From Zygnema cylindricum (taxonomy: Eukaryota; Streptophyta; Zygnematophyceae; Zygnematales; Zygnemataceae), in contig JBBHKE010000820.1 in NCBI GenBank assembly GCA_037447655.1, positions 1-62,000 on the forward strand: a stretch of DNA of 62,000 bases. Reading direction: 5' to 3'. A program made the translations under genes and the position numbers. This document shows positions 1-10,406 of the stretch, in pieces (position 1 is the first letter of the stretch; each line of letters opens with the position of its first letter). The notes beneath the pieces were generated by a model. The model searched no databases, was not told the origin of the DNA, and saw only the letters and a program-made list of their open reading frames with translations.

Positions 1-1111
1 TCTCCAGACAGAAATCAGACAAGTGTGCACAAATAATGGTTGATTAAAATGGTGAAAAAAACGTTATGCAGTTATGTTCACTAAGAAAAATTTGTGAGAA
101 TCAAGTGACTTGGCCGACGGTAACGCATTTGCTACACACAAAGAAATGAAACAAAAATCCAAAAGAAAAAGTAAAACGAACACGGGATTCAAATAAAATT
201 AAAATGAAGACTTTGAGAAAGTAACTAACACACAAGAATAAGAGAAGACTATCGACACCTTTGGTCTCACCCCACTTTTGTCTGCTGTTTATAAACCAAA
301 ATCATCATATAATTTTGACCAAAAAATATTATCCAAGAATAAACCTATAACAGCCACCTAACCAGAGCCCATAGTTCCTATAAGCCGAAGGAATGAACGG
401 AAATCTCTCCGAGTACTACAAAAAACTTTTGAGGACAGTCGTGGCCTTCAAATATAACAACTATTGTTCTATTTCTCGTTTCAAAACTTAAACAGGTAGG
501 AAGGTGATGTAGATGTCAAACTTGTCACCCATTGTTATATTTGTTCAGCACTACTGTACGAGGAAAAATGTCTTAGTTAAAATGCCTTAGAAAGAACACT
601 ACAAAAACAGTAAAATTCATGTTATGCAAACCTTATACATGTGTACCATAAATGTGAAACTAAGCCATAAACAGCCTAAGACCATAAAGAAATCAGGGTA
701 TGCAAGTATGGTCCTTAGTGAGATGGTGCGAACAAATCCTTTTGTGAACAATTTGTGTTTTGTATATCCTGTTGGTTTGTCTATGTCATTAAAAACCAAT
801 GGTTGTAATTTGAAACATTTTGTGTAACAAAACACATGCTCGAAAGGTCTATGAGATGGTAATGGCCCAAAGATTTGGGAAAAAGAAAGTTTGGGAAGTT
901 AAAATGATTACATGGAAATGAACAAGAAGAGAAAATTGAAAAAACAACCGAGTCTCGCTTCAATTTTCCTATCTCCAAGCCTTAAGAGTCATCCCCACCA
1001 GCTTCTCCTCGTACCTGTGAACAGGGACATGTTATCTTCTGAAAGTTCTCTAATTCCTCACTATTTCCATGATTTCTCTTCCCATCCATCTTACTTGCCC
1101 CTGGTCTTAGG
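1..1111. other. No gene recognised; flank downstream of SLY1
   Basis: AT-rich sequence with only short open frames and no recognisable domain. The first 70 bases resemble the right part of the small element at 10819-11030: both carry an 'aatcagaca' stretch, then 'gtgtgcac', then a run ending in 'aaacgtt'. The window therefore probably opens inside another copy of that repeat. Confidence 0.4.
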
Positions 1112-1285
1112 GAGAAAAAGGGGAGAAAGAGAGAGAAAAAGGAAAAAAACAGAGAAATAAAAGAGATATAGAAAAAGGAAAAAACAGAGAATACAAAACT
1201 GAAGAGAGAGAAAGATAGAGAGAGAGGGGCAGTGAGAGAGGGAAGAGGGGGGAGAGAGAGAGAGGGGGGGAGAGAAAGAGAGAGC
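1112..1285. repeat. GA/CT low-complexity tract in the SLY1 3' flank
   Basis: Imperfect (GAGA)n and GGGGGAGAGA runs on the plus strand. It starts just past the SLY1 stop codon in the sense of that gene, so it is probably 3' UTR or immediate downstream sequence, pyrimidine-rich on the transcribed strand. Open frames across it are artefacts of composition. Confidence 0.8.
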
Positions 1286-1331
1286 TTCTTCTTCCTTGAA
1301 CTCTTGATTGCTTCTCTCAACTCCAGATTTC

Positions 1332-3522
1332 CTATGTTGCCCCCATTTTCCGCCCCAACTCTGCCAACTGAGACAATAACTCCTTTGCCGACAAAATTTC
1401 AGTAGCCCCATAGACTATGCTCTTTGGTGGAACCTGTTTTTGCGCATAATCAAGCAAACCTTGGTATTCTATGTAATTTCCACCGCCAATCATAAACACA
1501 ATAGCCTCTTTAAATGGCCCACGCGCCTGAGTAGGAACATTGTTTTTTGACGCCCGAGGATCGAGCAAAATATACGAATCTGTTTCTGGACCTTGCCGAG
1601 CCTCCATAAGAGCCTCGACGGCTCTCGTTAATACTAGCTGGCGTCCAGCAGAAAGCAATATTGGAACACGTTCTTTCACAATTTTTGCTCCCTGAGAATA
1701 GATTCTATTTGCCCAGTCAAGAAGATCATCTCTACTACCTACATTGGCAGAATTGATAGACTGATTGAGACGTTTCAGTTGTTTTACATAATGAAGAGCC
1801 GCAATATCAACTTGAGATGCTAATAGGGCAGCTTCTACCGGCTCTAAATCTGCAGGAGAGAGAGTTTCTGAGGCAAGAATATGAACAATAGCGAGACGAA
1901 GTTTGTCGTCAACTGTGCCTCTTGTCTGTAACAAATTCATAAGCGTTGATTTCTCCACACTGCCACGTGTCAACATATCCTCTTCTGTTGGAAAAAATAC
2001 ATCAATGGCTCGACTCTTGATCTCTTCAAGCAGAGCTCCACCAATATTGATATGCTTGTCAATTATTCGCTTCCTCTCCAACAACTCTGGTACAGCATTC
2101 ATAGCCGCTGTCAATTGACGTGTATTACTTGCGATATCCTCCTCCTCTATATCTCCACCTTCTTGCTTGTTAACTTCCTCTTTGTCGAGCTTCCATTTCT
2201 TCAATTGAACATCCACCTCCTCTGCCGCCTTTGGAAAAGGTGATGCCCCATGGGCTGTCCAAAAAGAATCACCGTCGTCGAGTTCATAAACAGTCTGTTT
2301 TCTTGCCTTCATTGCTGTAGGTGTTGAGGTTCCCTGTTGGACAGCAACTCTATTCAACTTTAACCCTAAAATATCATGTACAAGAGGCCTATATGTCCAT
2401 GAATGCTGGATTCCAACAGCAAGCTCCAAGCTCCGATCGAAAAGGCACAAAAGAGGCCGTTGAAAGGATGATCCCATCATATGACTCGCTTCTTTAAAGA
2501 GATTGTTAGGAGACGCCAAATGAGCACGAAGACGAGCATCGAGTTGCCGAGCCACCATTTCTGCAGGCCCTTTATTAGGAGCCCTAATGAATGGAACCAC
2601 TCCCATAGTTGTAAGCACGCAAAAAAGACCACTGACAATTCCCTCTATGGCAGCTTCTACATCTTTATCCTTAGCCGTTGGATCATTAAGTTGGACGTAC
2701 GTTTTCGGTTGAGCCAAAGAAAAAAGGTTGGATTCCAAACTGATAAAATCCAAATACTGGTCATAAACTTTTGCGATACGATGCAAACAGTCGGCCTTAA
2801 GGGCTCCGGAGGCAAGATCTTCCAGAAGAGGACGAGGAAGAGAGGAAGCGAAGTTGAGATGAAACTTGTCATACACTCCTCTTGCAGCATCTTGTACAAT
2901 TCTTTGTACGTTATTTGGAGTAGCCTGTAAAAAATAGACAGCTGGCACATCTGGAATATTCTGACGCTCTGATTCAAGCTGTAAATGGAGCGTCACGCCA
3001 TGTTTCCGAAGCTCGTTGACACGAAGCAAAGGAGAGATAATATCTCGACAGAAACGATCGAGAAGCAAAACTTTGTATACTTCTTCATCGGCAGTGCCTC
3101 CACTGGCTACTGGCTGGTTCAGATTGAGCATGCGGACAACAGCATCTGCAGTAAGAGGAAAATAATTTGACAGTGGCAAAAATATCGTAAGATGACGCTT
3201 ACTAATAATCTTAATTATGGCAAAAATGTCAGTAAGATGATGCTCGTTGATAATTTAAATTATCAATGGAATGTCTACACAAATTAAATAAATAGCATTC
3301 TTCATAGAATAATAATCTACCAGTAACAATGGTAACATGAGCAATGAAAGAAAAAATGATAAAAACGAGATTTCAGATCTAAAGCTTCTTTGGATACAAG
3401 TACAAATCACATACAGAAAAATTCTAAATGACATTTTCACATAAACATTATGGAAACAGAAAAGAGGATTCACAGCTAAGTGCAGCTTTACCTATTTGCC
3501 TTTGGCGGAGAGAGAGAGCCAT
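1332..3522 (-). CDS. SLY1: SLY1, Sec1/Munc18-family protein of ER-Golgi traffic
   Basis: The model is two exons on the minus strand, 3522-3492 and 3145-1332, giving 614 residues, close to plant SLY1 as I remember it (about 625). The main frame has family stretches such as RMLNLNQP near the N-terminus, LRKHGVTL, DVPAVYF, SSFQRPLLCLFDRS, YRPLVHDILGLKLN, and near the C-terminus EAIVFMIGGGNYIEYQ and IVYGATEIL. The longest open frame begins MPLSNYFPLTA, but that part reads over an intron end: a pyrimidine tract and TGCAG precede base 3145. Exon 1 encodes MALSLRQRQI and ends at a GTAAAG donor. The junction is in phase (ATA G|AT) and restores the usual plant N-terminus. SM proteins of this class bind the ER/Golgi syntaxin SED5/SYP3 and promote SNARE assembly on cytosolic membrane faces. 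No frame disruption is seen. Confidence 0.93.
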
Positions 3523-3589
3523 GGCTGGAGACAACAATACAAAAGTGAAATCCAGGAAGTTGCAAGCGTTTGGTACTTCAGTTTGATGT

Positions 3590-3780
3590 CATGCAACAAA
3601 TTCTGTGTATCGTTAAAACATCGGCCGATATGGATATGGGACCAAAGGATCCAACTAATTCTACATATCGTATAAAATTCACCTAGAAAAGCGCTCGATA
3701 CTGTTGTTGGATGTCGTGCAACCAATTAGGCGTATCCTAGAAAAATCGGCCGATATTGATACGGGAAGCAAAGGATGCAA
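3590..3780 (+). repeat. Two-copy degenerate tandem repeat upstream of SLY1
   Basis: A segment with 'atgcaac', then 'atcggccgatat', then 'aaaggat' at about 3592-3652 recurs at about 3715-3775 with substitutions ('gtgcaacc', 'atcggccgatat', 'aaaggat'), a period of roughly 120 bases. It lies within 300 bases of the SLY1 start codon, so it may overlap promoter sequence. No function can be assigned. Confidence 0.55.
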
Positions 3781-4025
3781 CTCGGAGGTCGCAAAAGTCA
3801 TAATTTTGGATAACCGAAACCGACCGTTTTCTTTTTTCAAAATCTGAGTACCCGACGCCCGACCGGGTTATGTCACGCTCCGAATTTGTTAACCGTTACC
3901 AGAAACGCGTTTACTAAAAAAAAGTTTAACCAAAACTCTATTTCTCGCGACTACCCGTACCCGCCCGTACCCGAGTAAGTATAAAATTAGTGGTGTATCT
4001 CCCTTATACCTTCCAGGATACCAAG

Positions 4026-4265
4026 AGTACAAAGTAAAATAATGTTGGATAGTATGGGCAATACAAAGCCTTCAATTTTTTTCGTTTTTTGCTTACTCGA
4101 CCGTAACCAATTTATTTTTTTTCGTGAATCACCCGCCCTAACCCGCTCGACCCCCCGAATTTGGCGACCGAATCCGTTCCGGATCCGACGCGGGCGATCG
4201 GTTAACGGTCGGTTACGGTTTCGGTTAACGGTCGGTTACGGTTTCGGTTAACCGTTTGCGACCTC
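4026..4265 (+). repeat. Dispersed repeat with 'cggttacggt' motifs, copy 1
   Basis: Matches 26950-27184 in inverted orientation over about 235 bases. Shared landmarks in order are 'gagtacaaagta', 'aatgttgga', 'ccggatccg', a string of 'ggtcggttacggtttcggtt' units, and 'gtttgcgacctc'. No coding potential is seen. It looks like a non-autonomous dispersed repeat present at least twice in the window. Confidence 0.65.
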
Positions 4266-4274
4266 ATATGCAAC

Positions 4275-4494
4275 TACACCGCGAATTGCTATTAGCATTA
4301 ATGTTATTTTCTTCTCTTAAAACATTTTTTCTCCATACAAACATGTCTGATTGTGGATCTGATGGTTGCGATTGAAAGGTAAGGTTCTCAACTTTCGATG
4401 ACGGTCTTTATGTGAAAACCGGGCAAGTGTGTTCGGATAAAAAATGTTTAAAGTGGCGAAAAAAATATTAACTCTAATAGCGATACACGATGTA
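4275..4494. mobile_element. Small TIR element of the TACACC family
   Basis: The left end reads TACACCGCGAATTGCTATTA and the right end, reverse-complemented, reads TACATCGTGTATCGCTATTA, a diverged inverted repeat of about 21 bases. Length is 220 bases with no coding frame. The interior resembles the element at 10819-11030 (a 'gaaaggtaaggt' landmark in the middle of both). It is probably a MITE-type non-autonomous DNA transposon; the duplication is probably the dinucleotide TA. Confidence 0.6.
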
Positions 4495-4708
4495 CTTCTC
4501 TGTGTATTATAGTGGCAGCAGAGGATTAACCTTTTGAGGCTTTTAAAATTTTAGAGTTTGTCAGTGTGACATTAGCCTTTAAAAGTTTAGTACAGCACAC
4601 TGTGAATCGCTATGAGAGTAAAGGAATAAATAGCGTAAAAAAATAATAGTGTTATTAACGCTAATTGGGAAAAAAAAATCCAAAAAATACATATATACTA
4701 ATTCATCA

Positions 4709-4948
4709 CTAAGGGTGAAGTTCCATCATACGTTTTTGTAATCGTATGGCCAACTCCACGGACCGGGTCGATTGAGTCAATGTTTTATCACGAAGACTCT
4801 GTAAACCAGGTGTTATAAATTGAATGGCGCCACGCAAGGTACGATCCTTTATTGAATATCTTCCAGATTTAAAGCATCGACAACTTAACTTCAAATCTTC
4901 TTTTGCGTACCACGTACCTGCGTACGAAATCATCACACGAGATAACAT
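4709..4948 (-). pseudogene. Unrecognised 79-codon frame in the PIF-like element
   Basis: I do not recognise the product. It ends TRSVELAIRLQKRMMELHP, with the stop codon spanning the element end and its TAA flank. The same residues with conservative changes can be read at 8548-8609 in the second copy (TRSVELAVQLQKRLMELHP). Of about six differences there, half are synonymous and the rest conservative, which may hint at past coding. In the second copy the frame is broken by stops and by a nested insertion. It may be a remnant of a captured or transposon gene, or chance. Confidence 0.3.
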
Positions 4949-5438
4949 TTATACTTTTTGCAAACGTTAGTCTTTACGCTAACTCATTCTTTAGGGTTTT
5001 TGTTTTCGAACATAACGAGAGTCTTTTGAGAGAAATAGTGTTACGACCAAAAGATGCCGAAAATAGCGTGATGAAGGAATGTTACAAAATTACATTTTTA
5101 TTTTCGGTTGTATTTTTGAAAGCGCGTGTCATGTGAAAATTTCGTCAATTTTCGTTGGTTTTACATCATGACACGTAGCTTCATCATCCACGGTGTTGTG
5201 GATTTTCTTTTCTGTATATGCCAACCCACCTCCTCGAGGTGGGTTGATAGTTACAGGGAAAAATGCTCGCAAATGAACATCTGACGGTCAGTATTACCTC
5301 CAAGACCATCGGAGAGTATTGGCAAGATTCTTTGTAATGTTCTTTTTCGTATTAAAACAAAATAAGCAGTACGATTTAGTATGGAAAGTCGCGTATTTTT
5401 GTAAACTTCCCCACTTTTCGCCTGATGGAACGTTACCC
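4713..5438. mobile_element. PIF/Harbinger-like element, copy 1 (726 bp)
   Basis: It begins GGGTGAAGTTCCATCA and ends with the complement of GGGTAACGTTCCATCA, a 16-bp inverted repeat with two mismatches. The three bases on each side are TAA (4710-4712 and 5439-5441), the TWA duplication typical of PIF/Harbinger elements. A palindrome 'cccacctcctcgaggtggg' lies inside. The element at 6423-8609 is a second copy in opposite orientation. The only frame longer than 70 codons is 4709-4948 on the minus strand; it has no transposase motif, so the element is non-autonomous. Confidence 0.8.
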
Positions 5439-5838
5439 TAACTTTAATTTGGGTTTTTTTTCGAAAAATAAATGCCCGCCGTTTTGATGTCTACATCAAT
5501 ATATGTATCCGTACAAAATTTGACAATTTGTACGCCAAAATCTGAATATTCGAGCATGCGTCTCTTTCACCCAGTGCACATTTACATGCGCGAGCAATTG
5601 TATTAAATGACTTTTTGTACATTTTTATTTTAAAAATTACATTTTGGTACGGAAAAACCGTGTTCGTACACCACACTAAAAACATCGCGGTGTACTTCCG
5701 TTATGAACGCTAATTAAAAAAAATACCCTAAAAGGCGTTAAGGAAAAAATAGAATTATTGATTGTATTTTGGAAAAAAAAGGGGGGGCACTGAATTAGTG
5801 TTTTTTACGCTAATTGCGATTGGTGATGTACTGTACAC

Positions 5839-6357
5839 TACACCGCCAATCGCTATTAGCGTAGAAGTTTCTTTAGCGTATAGGAATAATTACCGCGGTT
5901 TACGCTAATTAAAAATTTGCAAATTTTGAAAAAAACATACATTCTAATTGTTTACTAATTAAAATTTTGGTCTTTAAAAAAAAATGTCGGTCGCAAACAT
6001 GCTTACACTAATATAGGTACTTGTACAAAATCAGACAAATCATACACAAATTGTACGTTCACACAGTCAAAATGTGGTTGTTGGACGAATGTGCGAACGT
6101 GATATTTGACAACCCGATTTCATCCCCTTTTCAGAGCGCATATTCTCATGCGTCCGCGGTTACTAAAACTCATTAACTATATTTTTTCACCTAAAAAGGT
6201 ACAATTTTGTACGGTCTGACACTTACCGTATACCGCACTATTTAAGGACAACGTACTTTTATTTTGTACGGTACTTGGAAAATAACCCTAAATGGCGTAA
6301 AGAAATAAATAGAATAAGCTACGCTATTTGAGAATAAAAAAAAAAGCGGGACGGAAT
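5839..6357. mobile_element. TACACC-family element B, right end missing
   Basis: The left end TACACCGCCAATCGCTATTA begins nine bases after the end of element A. The interior has 'agcgta'/'acgctaa' words and, near 6340, the run 'aaaaagcgggacgg' that in element D (9784-10406) lies about 35 bases before the right terminus. The terminus is absent here and unrelated sequence follows, so the element is truncated. Confidence 0.5.
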
Positions 6358-6865
6358 TCCGTTGACAACCTCGGCCACCCCTGACATGCGTACAGATTTT
6401 GCGTATGGAAATTTCAATATTAGGGTAACGATCCATCAAGAGAAAAGTGGGAAAGTTTACAAAAATCCGCGGCTCTCTGTACCAAATCGTACTGCCAATT
6501 TTTTTTTATACGAAAAACAACATTACAAAGAATCTTACCAATACTCTGCGAAGGTCTTGGAGGTAATACTGGCCGTAGGATCTTCAACTGCGAGGAGTTC
6601 GCTTCATTTTTCTCTGTAACTCTCAACCCACCTCGAGGAGGTGGGTGGCATATACAGAAAAAACAAATTTGTAACACGTTGGACGATTAAGCTACATGTC
6701 ATGATGTAAAACCAACGAAAAATCTTAAGATTTGCACATGACACGCGCTTTCCATAACACAACCAAAGATAAAAACGAAATTTCGTAACATTATTTTGTC
6801 ACGCTATTTTTGGTAACTTTTGTTCGTCACACTAGTTCTCAAGGACTTTCGTTATGTTGGAAAAC

Positions 6866-7850
6866 TATAGATGTCTCATTTCGTACGGATTTTGACAATT
6901 TTACAAAATTTCGTTATTTTTTATAAATTTTGAACCTTTCGTAAAATGTGTATACTTTTCGTACGGACTAAATGTACGATGAAAATGTACAGAAATACTT
7001 AAATAAAGGGTTGAACGTACACCGTGATTCGTTATTAAAGCTAAACTCTATGTTGGGTTGAAGACCTAAGGTTAAAAAAAAGTCAAAACTAACGCTAATT
7101 TATACACACCTAACACTAATTTGGATGTAGCGGCGATAGTCTATATTCACATGTTCGACGCTTGAACATGTGAGAACATGTTCTCGCAATTCTCCCTTTA
7201 TACTAGGATTCAATTCCAATGCAATACCCGTGGAGCGACTCAATTTTAAATTAACGCGCTTTATCCGACGCTTATTCTCGACGCCCTTGAAATAATGAGC
7301 ACTTTTTTAGAACGATTCATTTTTGACACCACAATTTAAAAAATTAAAAAATCCAAATTGGAGCAATTAACGCTAATTATGCAAAAGCAATAGTATGTAT
7401 TCACATATTCGACACTGGAACATGTGCGAACATTTTTTTGTGATTTTCCTTCGTCTTTATGACTTAGAATCAAATATGAGTACGCTTTCCCCTATCGACG
7501 CACAATATTTCCCTTGTCGACGCCGTTAATTGACACTTGTTTTGTACGTATGTAAAAAATAACAAATAGTTTTAGTACGAACTGACACAATTCCTACACT
7601 CCACTTTTTAAAAGCGGTCGAAGTTAGAGTATCTAACGCTAATTAAGAAGTATGCGTATTAACGTAAAACAAAAATAAATTGATTGAGTTGTAGTAGTAT
7701 TTTTTACTTGATGTTTTTATATTTTATATTTTTTTTATAAAGTAAAAGTCGGTCAACGCATTCTATAGTTTTGAATTTTGTTCCATGCGCATATTCGTTA
7801 TTTTTTTGGTGTTTTATGCGTTCGTTTTATGTGCATGAGACATCTATGTC
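6866..7850. mobile_element. Nested TIR element inside PIF-like copy 2 (985 bp)
   Basis: Flanked by GAAAAC on both sides (6860-6865 and 7851-7856), a motif present once at the matching place in the uninterrupted copy 1. The termini carry ATAGATGTCTCAT in inverted orientation. A TACACC-like end ('gtacaccgtgattcg') lies inside at 7017, and two related segments with 'ttcgac' and 'gaacatgtg' occur near 7145 and 7400. The duplication of six or more bases would suit an hAT- or Mutator-like element, but no transposase is present. Confidence 0.65.
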
Positions 7851-8072
7851 GAAAACAGAAACCCTAAAAAATGAGCCGGCGTACAGACTGGCGTCTGCAA
7901 AAGTATAAAATTTATGTGGTATGATTACTTCGTACATAGAAACATGGTACGAAAGTGAAAATTTGAAGTTAAGTTTGTCGGTGCTAAAAAATTGAAAGAT
8001 ATTCAATATCGAATCGTAGCTTGAATTTAGAACACGTGGCTTACAGACTCTTCGTGATGGAACATCGACTCA

Positions 8073-8546
8073 TAGCATATACCCACCGGAGCATTTGATT
8101 TTCCGAAAACTCATCAAAAAACGTACACGTTTCGACGTCATCAAACATAGGCGCGAAAACAAACCTGCAGTATTGAATGTTCGAAGGACGGCGACGGTGG
8201 TTCAAAACCTGTAGTTGTTTCGCGCGAGTGCAATGAAATAGCCGTTCGATGTTGTTTTGGCTACGTCAGCTTTTCGACGAAATACGCTACTTTAACCCGA
8301 CTTCTACATTCGGCAATATTTTGAGGAAGTTCGTTTGTACGGTTTTCATAGAAAGCCGTACATTATTCCAACGTCCGTCTGTTGCGGAAGTGATTTTTTC
8401 CCCATGTGAATAGGCTATGAATGAAAGGATCGCCGTTCGACAAATAGAAAGAAATTTTCGCACGTACAAAGGATTTTAAAAGTTTCTTATTTTATCATAA
8501 ATCGGAAAATCATCGGAATGGGAAATGCTCCGGTGGGAATTGGCTA
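8073..8546. mobile_element. Nested TIR element inside PIF-like copy 2 (474 bp)
   Basis: Flanked by TCA on both sides (8070-8072 and 8547-8549); the intact copy has one TCA there. The ends are inverted repeats that both begin TAGC and share CCCACCGGAGCATTT. No coding frame is convincing. A three-base duplication fits several DNA transposon superfamilies, so I leave the class open. Confidence 0.7.
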
Positions 8547-8679
8547 TCAATCGACCCGGTCTGTAGAGTTGGCCGTACAATTACAAAAACGTCTGATGGA
8601 ACTTCATCCTTATAAGATTTTTCTAATATATACAATAACTACTAAATAAGTGTTACCAATAAATAAGGTATGGTTCGTA

Positions 8680-8959
8680 CCATAGTTCAAAAGTAGTTGA
8701 AAGTAGGCCCATACAATATGCCTATTGTACGCAAAACATACAATATGACCTTAAGACCCATATTGTATTGGTCGCAAAATGAGAAGAAAAAGTAACAGGG
8801 TTGAGTTGCACATCGTTCGATAGAGAATTAAACGTCATCGGAAGGTCGCTGATCAAAGTAGCGATCAAAGTAGCGATCTAAGAAGATCACATGAAAAGCC
8901 CACAACACAACTTGCGCCTACCAAAGGCCTACCATAAAACGTCTACTTTTGAACTATGG
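8680..8959. mobile_element. MITE with perfect 17-bp TIR
   Basis: Termini CCATAGTTCAAAAGTAG and its exact complement enclose 280 bases. TTCGTA flanks both sides (8674-8679 and 8960-8965) as a probable target duplication. The interior includes a short repeat of 'gatcaaagtagc' near 8853 and no coding frame. It lies just left of the tRNA gene. Confidence 0.7.
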
Positions 8960-9037
8960 TTCGTACACTTACGGTCATTCTTGCCAAGGCTCCTCGTAAA
9001 TCGTAGTTGCACAGGAAATCGTACGAACGACATTTTC

Positions 9038-9042
9038 AAAAA
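9038..9042 (-). terminator. Pol III T-run after tRNA-Leu
   Basis: Five T residues on the minus strand, starting seven bases past the discriminator base of the tRNA gene: the usual RNA polymerase III stop. Confidence 0.75.
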
Positions 9043-9048
9043 GTTATG

Positions 9049-9132
9049 TGTCAGGAAGGGGGTTCGAACCCCTGCCCTCTACTGAGGACCAGAACTTGAG
9101 TCTGGCGCCTTAGACCACTCGGCCACCCTGAC
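9049..9132 (-). tRNA. tRNA-Leu (anticodon CAA)
   Basis: 84 bases, read on the minus strand. The acceptor strands GTCAGGG and TCCTGAC pair over seven positions with one G-U, and the discriminator is A. The A-box region is TGGCCGAGTGG. The anticodon arm is CCAGA-CTCAAGT-TCTGG, giving anticodon CAA, which reads UUG. A long variable arm (CCTC-AGTA-GAGG) is typical of class II leucine tRNAs. The T arm AGGGG-TTCGAAC-CCCCT is perfect. There is no intron. With a T-run downstream and a TATA-like box upstream, the gene looks intact. It sits alone among DNA transposons. Confidence 0.95.
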
Positions 9133-9158
9133 GATGAAAAGAAAGCGTGCTAAAAAAG

Positions 9159-9166
9159 TATTTATA
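9159..9166 (-). promoter_or_regulatory. TATA-like box upstream of tRNA-Leu
   Basis: TATAAATA on the minus strand, 27-34 bases before the tRNA 5' end. Plant tRNA genes commonly have an upstream TATA-like element at about this distance. Confidence 0.5.
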
Positions 9167-9287
9167 GTTTGGTTATTATTAACCTTTTATTTATTACAGA
9201 TTTGACCACAATATTTGACTGTCAAAAGTACAGAAGTGCGACTTCCTCGAAAAGTGCAGCAAGCCAGCAATCCTACTGTAACTTTAC

Positions 9288-9780
9288 TACACCGTGAATC
9301 GCTATTAGCGTAATGAAATAGATAGCGTAATGAAACAATTAGCGTACTTTACGGTAAATTGTGTTTTTTCGGGTACACCATGATACTAATTTATCATGTA
9401 CTCTAATTTGTAAACTGCTTTGTAAAAATTTTCAGCACATAATATGTCCACACTAAAACATGTATATGTACGAAACTGTTCAATTCGTACGCCGTCGCGT
9501 TTTTTTGACATCTGCGTATGCCGGAAAATATTTACGCAATTATATATTATTATATTTTATGTACTTTTAAGTTTAAAAATGTACGAAATAGTACAGATCT
9601 GGCAGTCCGTACAACACACTATTTAAAAGGGAACTAAATTACAGTTATGAACCGCATTGAGCGGGGTACCTCAAATAACGTGCAAAAACATTTAGCGTAC
9701 TTTATTCTATTTGAGAATTTGCCCAAAAAAAAGGGGTACCCCAATTAGCGTCATGTACGCTAATAGCGATTCGCGGTGTA
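9288..9780. mobile_element. TACACC-family TIR element C (493 bp)
   Basis: The left end is TACACCGTGAATCGCTATTA. The right end, reverse-complemented, is TACACCGCGAATCGCTATTA; both continue into GCGTA. Subterminal 'ttagcgta' words recur. The internal landmark 'ccgtacaacacactattt' is shared with elements D, E and F. There is no coding frame of note. Confidence 0.8.
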
Positions 9781-9783
9781 CAG

Positions 9784-10406
9784 TACACCGCGAATCGTAA
9801 TTAGAGTAATGAAAAAATTAGAGTAAAAAAACCAAAAAAAACAATTAGAGTAATTGACGCTAATTTATGTGATAGAGCTTTTTCAACTATGAAGTTTACT
9901 CTAATTTATTTAGTTATTCTATATTGGGTTATGTCGGCGATAATTATGTGCGCGATAAATATGAACACTAAATTACGTAGACATACAAAATGTGTCAGTC
10001 CGGTATAGTATTGACGTCATTATGACGCAAATAATATTTGTCGCATTGAATGTCAGTTAATGTTCACACTGACGACGATGCTGTCGACGGACGAGAGTTA
10101 TGCGAACGGCTTTTTTTCGATGTGATTGATTTTTTTGTTTAGTGCAATTTCACGTGCGAGCGCGATTCTATTAAGTCATTATTTGTACCTTTTTACTTAT
10201 AAAAGTACATTTTTGCACGGTCAGACGTCGTCCGTACTCCACACTATTTAAAATAATCCTTTATTAGAATTTTTTACGCTAATTACTGAATATAACCCTA
10301 AATAGAATAAAGAAAAAAATAGAATAAACTACGCTATTTGAGAATAAAACAAAAAAAAAGCGGGACGGGATTAGCGTACACAACGCTAATAGCGATTGGC
10401 GGTGTA
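9784..10406. mobile_element. TACACC-family TIR element D (623 bp)
   Basis: It begins three bases after element C. The left end TACACCGCGAATCGTAATTA and the right end (complement) TACACCGCCAATCGCTATTA form the inverted repeat. The internal landmark 'ccgtactccacactattt' is present near 10230, and 'aaaaagcgggacgg' precedes the right end. The two elements are side by side, so the family may favour insertion next to its own ends. Confidence 0.8.

Larger units (their letters stand above)
4591..5830. mobile_element. TACACC-family TIR element A, carrying a nested element
   Basis: The left end has 'cactgtgaatcgctat' and the right end reads 'acgctaattgcgattggtga' and then 'tgta'. Subterminal AGCGTA/TACGCT words recur. 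Removing the nested element at 4713-5438 leaves about 510 bases, similar to the uninterrupted relative at 57990-58536. The sequences flanking the insertion ('atatatactaa' and 'taatttggg') align to one continuous stretch in that relative, so the empty site can be read in this window. No transposase frame is seen. Confidence 0.7.
6423..8609. mobile_element. PIF/Harbinger-like element, copy 2, with two insertions
   Basis: It is in opposite orientation to 4713-5438. It begins GGGTAACGATCCATCA and ends with the complement of GGATGAAGTTCCATCA, flanked by TTA on both sides (6420-6422 and 8610-8612). It spans 2187 bases. Removing the inserted elements at 6866-7850 and 8073-8546 with their target duplications leaves about 719 bases, matching the 726 bases of copy 1. 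Both insertions interrupt sequence that is continuous in copy 1, which confirms the boundaries. Confidence 0.8.

Noticed and set aside
4709-4948. Transposase of the PIF-like element
   Set aside because: Only 79 codons, no DDE or Myb-like motif; the element is too short to be autonomous.
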